Source: Millisia brevis NBRC 105863 (lineage in GTDB: Bacteria > Actinomycetota > Actinomycetes > Mycobacteriales > Mycobacteriaceae). Taken from it: a stretch of DNA of 64,000 nt. A program made the translations under genes and the position numbers. This document shows positions 61,483 to 64,000 of the stretch, in pieces. The stretch's first letter is position 1. Every line of letters starts with the position of its first letter. The notes under the pieces are model-generated. The model was not told the origin of the DNA. It made no database searches and saw only the letters and a list, made by a program, of their open reading frames with translations. The stretch is taken from NCBI RefSeq assembly GCF_001552615.1, contig NZ_BCRN01000018.1:29331-93330 (forward strand). The letters run 5' to 3'.

Positions 61483-61731
61483 ATGACGACCAACAACAGC
61501 ATCCAGCAGCAGATCGCCGACCTCGTCGCCGAGGAGCACCAGCTGCGGGCGCGGTTGGCGACGGGCGAGATCACCGAACCCGCCGAGAACGCGCGCATCG
61601 CCGAACTCGAGGTGCAGCTGGATCGACTGTGGGACCTGCTGCGGCAGCGCCGCGCCCGCGCCGAGTTCGGGGAGAACCCCAACGACGCGAGCGAGCGCTC
61701 CGCCCGCGAGGTCGAGGGCTACGTCGACTGA
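61483..61731 (+). CDS. DUF2630 family small protein
   Basis: 82 aa. Two helices with the family pattern IADLVAEEHQLRAR, then RIAELEVQLDRLWDLLRQRR and a short acidic end (VEGYVD). Predicted coiled-coil hairpin, cytosolic, function unknown. Its 3' end overlaps the convergent drug exporter gene by 13 bases. Confidence 0.82.
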   Translation: MTTNNSIQQQIADLVAEEHQLRARLATGEITEPAENARIAELEVQLDRLWDLLRQRRARAEFGENPNDASERSAREVEGYVD

Positions 61732-63029
61732 ACCGCCGCGCGGCCGCGCCGACCGGTCGCGATCAGGAAACCGATCTGCGCGATCACCGCTGCGGTCACC
61801 ATCACGATGCCCAGCGGCACCGCGGTGTGCTCACCCGCCAGGCCGACCAGCGGGCTGACCAGGCCGGCCAACGCGAACTGTGAGGTACCGAGGACGGCCG
61901 AGGCCAGGCCGGCGTTGTGCCGCGCGGCGTCGAGCGCCAACGCGGTGTTGTTGCCGTAGACCAGGCCCAGCGGTGCGATCGCGAAGAACAGCGGCACCGC
62001 GATCAGGATCGCCGGCAGCCCACTGACCGCGAGCACCAGGACGGCCACCGACGCGATCAGGTTGGTGATCATCCCGATGCGGGCGAGTCGCCGCGGCTCG
62101 ATGCGGGCGACCAGACGGGCGGAGATCGCGGTGCACGCGACGATGCCGGTCGCGTTGATCGCGAACGCCATCGAGTACTGCAGGCTACTGAAGCCCATCA
62201 TGTCCTGGTACAGGAACGGCGACGCCGAGATGTAGGCCATCATCGTCGCGAACGAGAAGACCATCGCCATCGTGTGGCCGACATAGGTGCGATTGGCCAG
62301 GCTGCGCAGGCCGGTGCCGTGTTGCGCCTGCGGATCGGCGTCCCGCACCCGTCGCCCGTGGGTCTCCGGCAGGAACATCACCGCCGCGATCAGCGAGATC
62401 AACGCCAGCGCCGCGACGATCCACAACAGGCCGCGCCAGCCGATCGAGTCGGCGAACAGGCCGCCGGTGATCGGCGCGACGACCGGTGCGACTCCGGCGA
62501 CGGTCATCATGGTGCTCATCGCGCGGGCGGCCTGTCGACCGCGGGCGACGTCGGCGATCATCGCGCGCCCGATCACCATGCCCGCCGAGCCGGTCATCCC
62601 CTGTGCCAGCCGGGCGATGATCAGGACCGCGATCGACGGGGCGATCGCGGCGGCGATGCCGGAGATCACGTAGAGGGCCATGCCGACGATCAGCGGTCCG
62701 CGGCGACCGATCCGGTCGGACAGCGGTCCGAAGATCAGCTGTCCGAGGCCCGCGCCGATCAGGAAGGCGGTCAGCGACAGCTGCACGCCGCTGGTCGAGG
62801 TCGACAGGTCGGTGACCATGCTCGGGAAGGCCGGCAGGTAGAGGTCGGTGCCGAAGGGGGCGACCCCGGCGAGCAGGGCCAGCGATATCAACATCAGCGG
62901 GGTCAGGGCCCGGCCGGAACCGGCGTCGGCGGCCGGCCGAGCGTCGGGGTCCGTGGACCCGTCCGGGGTCGGTGGGGGGTTCACACCTCCGTCCGCCCGT
63001 TCGCCGACGGCTGCCTCGTGCTGCGCCAT
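61719..63029 (-). CDS. Bcr/CflA family MFS drug-resistance transporter
   Basis: 436 aa, ATG at 63029 after GGAGGGATC. Twelve membrane segments. Motif A is GPLSDRIGRRGPLIVGMALY in the loop between TM2 and TM3, and the motif-C-type VAGVAPVVAPITGGLFADSI is in TM5. TDLYLPAFPSM in TM1 is the Bcr/CflA hallmark. The N-terminal 40 residues are a polar Pro/Asp-rich extension. Proton-driven efflux of drugs such as bicyclomycin or chloramphenicol is the family role. Divergent from a MarR regulator. Confidence 0.9.
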   Translation of the reverse strand: MAQHEAAVGERADGGVNPPPTPDGSTDPDARPAADAGSGRALTPLMLISLALLAGVAPFGTDLYLPAFPSMVTDLSTSTSGVQLSLTAFLIGAGLGQLIFGPLSDRIGRRGPLIVGMALYVISGIAAAIAPSIAVLIIARLAQGMTGSAGMVIGRAMIADVARGRQAARAMSTMMTVAGVAPVVAPITGGLFADSIGWRGLLWIVAALALISLIAAVMFLPETHGRRVRDADPQAQHGTGLRSLANRTYVGHTMAMVFSFATMMAYISASPFLYQDMMGFSSLQYSMAFAINATGIVACTAISARLVARIEPRRLARIGMITNLIASVAVLVLAVSGLPAILIAVPLFFAIAPLGLVYGNNTALALDAARHNAGLASAVLGTSQFALAGLVSPLVGLAGEHTAVPLGIVMVTAAVIAQIGFLIATGRRGRAAVQST

Positions 63030-63111
63030 GATCCCTCCGTGCCTGTCACCCGAAAAGACCACCCGGTCGGGTGGTCTGGTCGTCCCATCCGGTGTTGCCG
63101 CACCGGAGATG

Positions 63112-63127
63112 TCTATGAATACATAGA
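63112..63127. promoter_or_regulatory. MarR-type operator in the exporter/marR divergent region
   Basis: Perfect palindrome TCTATG-AATA-CATAGA (63112-63127), followed by TATATACTTGCATAG, inside an A/T-rich patch. It lies between the divergent exporter and marR starts and is the obvious site for autoregulation. Confidence 0.6.
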
Positions 63128-63191
63128 ATATATACTTGCATAGTAAAATTGTCAGGCCCGGGACTGTTTCCGGGGGAGTAGGGGACTTGCG

Positions 63192-63638
63192 GTGACCGAT
63201 CAACGCGAGCGGGACCTCGCCGATCTGGCGGACAGCATTCTCGGCATCGCCCGCACGATCTCCGAGCGCGGCTTCCGCGATCGCCGCATCGTGCCGCTCA
63301 GCCCGCTCGAGGCGCTCACCCTCCGACATATCCGCAGAAACCCCGGCCTGACACCGACCCGCATCGGCACCGACCTCGCGGTGAAGAGCAGCAATACCTC
63401 GGTCGCCCTGCGCGACCTGGAGCGGATGCACTTCATCCGCCGCGAGCCCGATCCGCACGATCGCCGCTCGACGCGCATCTACGCGACCGCGCAGGCGGAG
63501 GAGAGCGTGCGTCTGGTGCGCGCCGAGATGCAGTCCCTGTTCGCCGATCTGCCGCTCGACGACGACACCCTGCACGCCTGCACCCGGGCGTTCGCCGCCT
63601 TCGAGGTCACGATGTCGGGACGTCCCGCGGCGGTGTGA
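63192..63638 (+). CDS. MarR family transcriptional regulator
   Basis: 148 aa, GTG start. Winged HTH at about 35-100: LSPLEALTLRHIRRNPGLTP, IGTDLAVKSSNTSVALRDLE, then the wing FIRREPDPHDRRSTRIYAT with the characteristic DxRS/T arginine. N- and C-terminal helices would form the dimer. It probably represses the divergent Bcr/CflA exporter and itself. The ligand is unknown. Confidence 0.9.
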   Translation: MTDQRERDLADLADSILGIARTISERGFRDRRIVPLSPLEALTLRHIRRNPGLTPTRIGTDLAVKSSNTSVALRDLERMHFIRREPDPHDRRSTRIYATAQAEESVRLVRAEMQSLFADLPLDDDTLHACTRAFAAFEVTMSGRPAAV

Positions 63639-63730
63639 TACCGCGCTCACCTGGACCGATCGTTCGCCGAAGGCGTCGATGAAGGCTTTCTCATCGTGGT
63701 TTCATCGGTGCTTCACAGCCACCGAACAGG

Positions 63731-64000
63731 ATGTTCACCGTGAACCTCGAGAAGCGACGCTGGGCTGCGGCATTATGTGCCGTCCCGGTGATCCTCGTCC
63801 TCGGGTGGCTGCAGCTGATCGAACCGGTTGGTCCACCCGAGGTCGGAAACGCCACGATCACCGTGTCGGTTGCCCCGCCGTCGCCGGACCAGGCCGCCGT
63901 GGAGGTGCCCCTCGACGACGATGACGACGACGTCCCGGCGCCCGCGGCTCCGGCACCGGCGGCCCCGACCGTCGCGCCCGCGCCCGCTCCGGCCGCGCCC
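63731..64000 (+). CDS. Exported or membrane-anchored protein, partial (runs off the right edge)
   Basis: At least 90 residues. ATG at 63731 opens MFTVNLEKRRW; a GTG three codons later is also possible. One hydrophobic segment (about 12-27) is an uncleaved signal or anchor. It is followed by Thr/Val/Pro-rich sequence, a run of six or more Asp (about residues 64-70) and an Ala/Pro repeat (PAPAAPAPAAP). The visible part has no domain. It is probably a cell-wall-spanning linker for a domain beyond the window. Confidence 0.5.
   Translation, partial: MFTVNLEKRRWAAALCAVPVILVLGWLQLIEPVGPPEVGNATITVSVAPPSPDQAAVEVPLDDDDDDVPAPAAPAPAAPTVAPAPAPAAP

Overview
The window is very GC-rich, densely coded actinobacterial chromosome. 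Four things point to the order Mycobacteriales (Gordonia/Nocardia/Williamsia-like, genus not resolvable): a complete yrbE-mce operon, a lat/pcd lysine-catabolism pair, an Eis-type acetyltransferase, and a block matching the Rv3850-Rv3851-Rv3853(rraA) order of Mycobacterium tuberculosis. I saw no tRNA, rRNA, CRISPR array, insertion sequence or prophage gene.

Layout. 1-4.8 kb: partial RecB-like nuclease, DUF6474 protein, small membrane protein, DUF5313 protein, rraA, a BioF2-type acetyltransferase and a small S4 protein. 4.8-7.8 kb: divergent pcd and lat. 8.4-11.2 kb: PAS-GGDEF diguanylate cyclase, cold-shock protein, RNase HI with a repeat tail. 11.5-16.5 kb: two-subunit acyl-CoA dehydrogenase, a GH13 glucan-branching-type enzyme, an epoxide-hydrolase-like protein. 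16.6-21.5 kb: lipoprotein, YrdB-like membrane protein under an apparent double operator, DUF309 protein, BenE-type transporter, VOC protein, YigZ, small DDN-like protein. 21.7-30.5 kb: isopenicillin-N-synthase-like oxygenase, Fe-dependent alcohol dehydrogenase, class I aminotransferase, TIGR03086 protein, AraC/methyltransferase/GDPD operon, DUF2461 and endonuclease IV, quinone oxidoreductase. 30.7-35.5 kb: two paralogous LppU-type lipoproteins flanking a thiolase, then a class III aminotransferase with its Lrp regulator.

35.7-49.1 kb is the centrepiece. A strong promoter and palindromic operator array precede a GabD2-like aldehyde dehydrogenase. It is followed with short gaps or overlaps by yrbEA, yrbEB, mceA-F, a Mce-associated protein and a DUF2236 (MpaB/Lcp-like) protein. 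A TetR gene and a second divergent DUF2236 paralogue follow. I infer a lipid-uptake operon coupled to oxidation of the cargo. The aldehyde dehydrogenase could alternatively serve the upstream aminotransferase.

49.2-64 kb: trans-sulfuration-type PLP enzyme and metallo-hydrolase; SulP transporter with an ArsR repressor; an enolase-superfamily OSBS/N-acylamino acid racemase paired with a GNAT protein; Eis-like acetyltransferase divergent from an isochorismatase-fold hydrolase; ABC exporter with an unusual hairpin and tandem repeat between its genes; two-component system; DUF2630; Bcr/CflA drug exporter divergent from a MarR gene; and the start of an exported protein running off the right edge.
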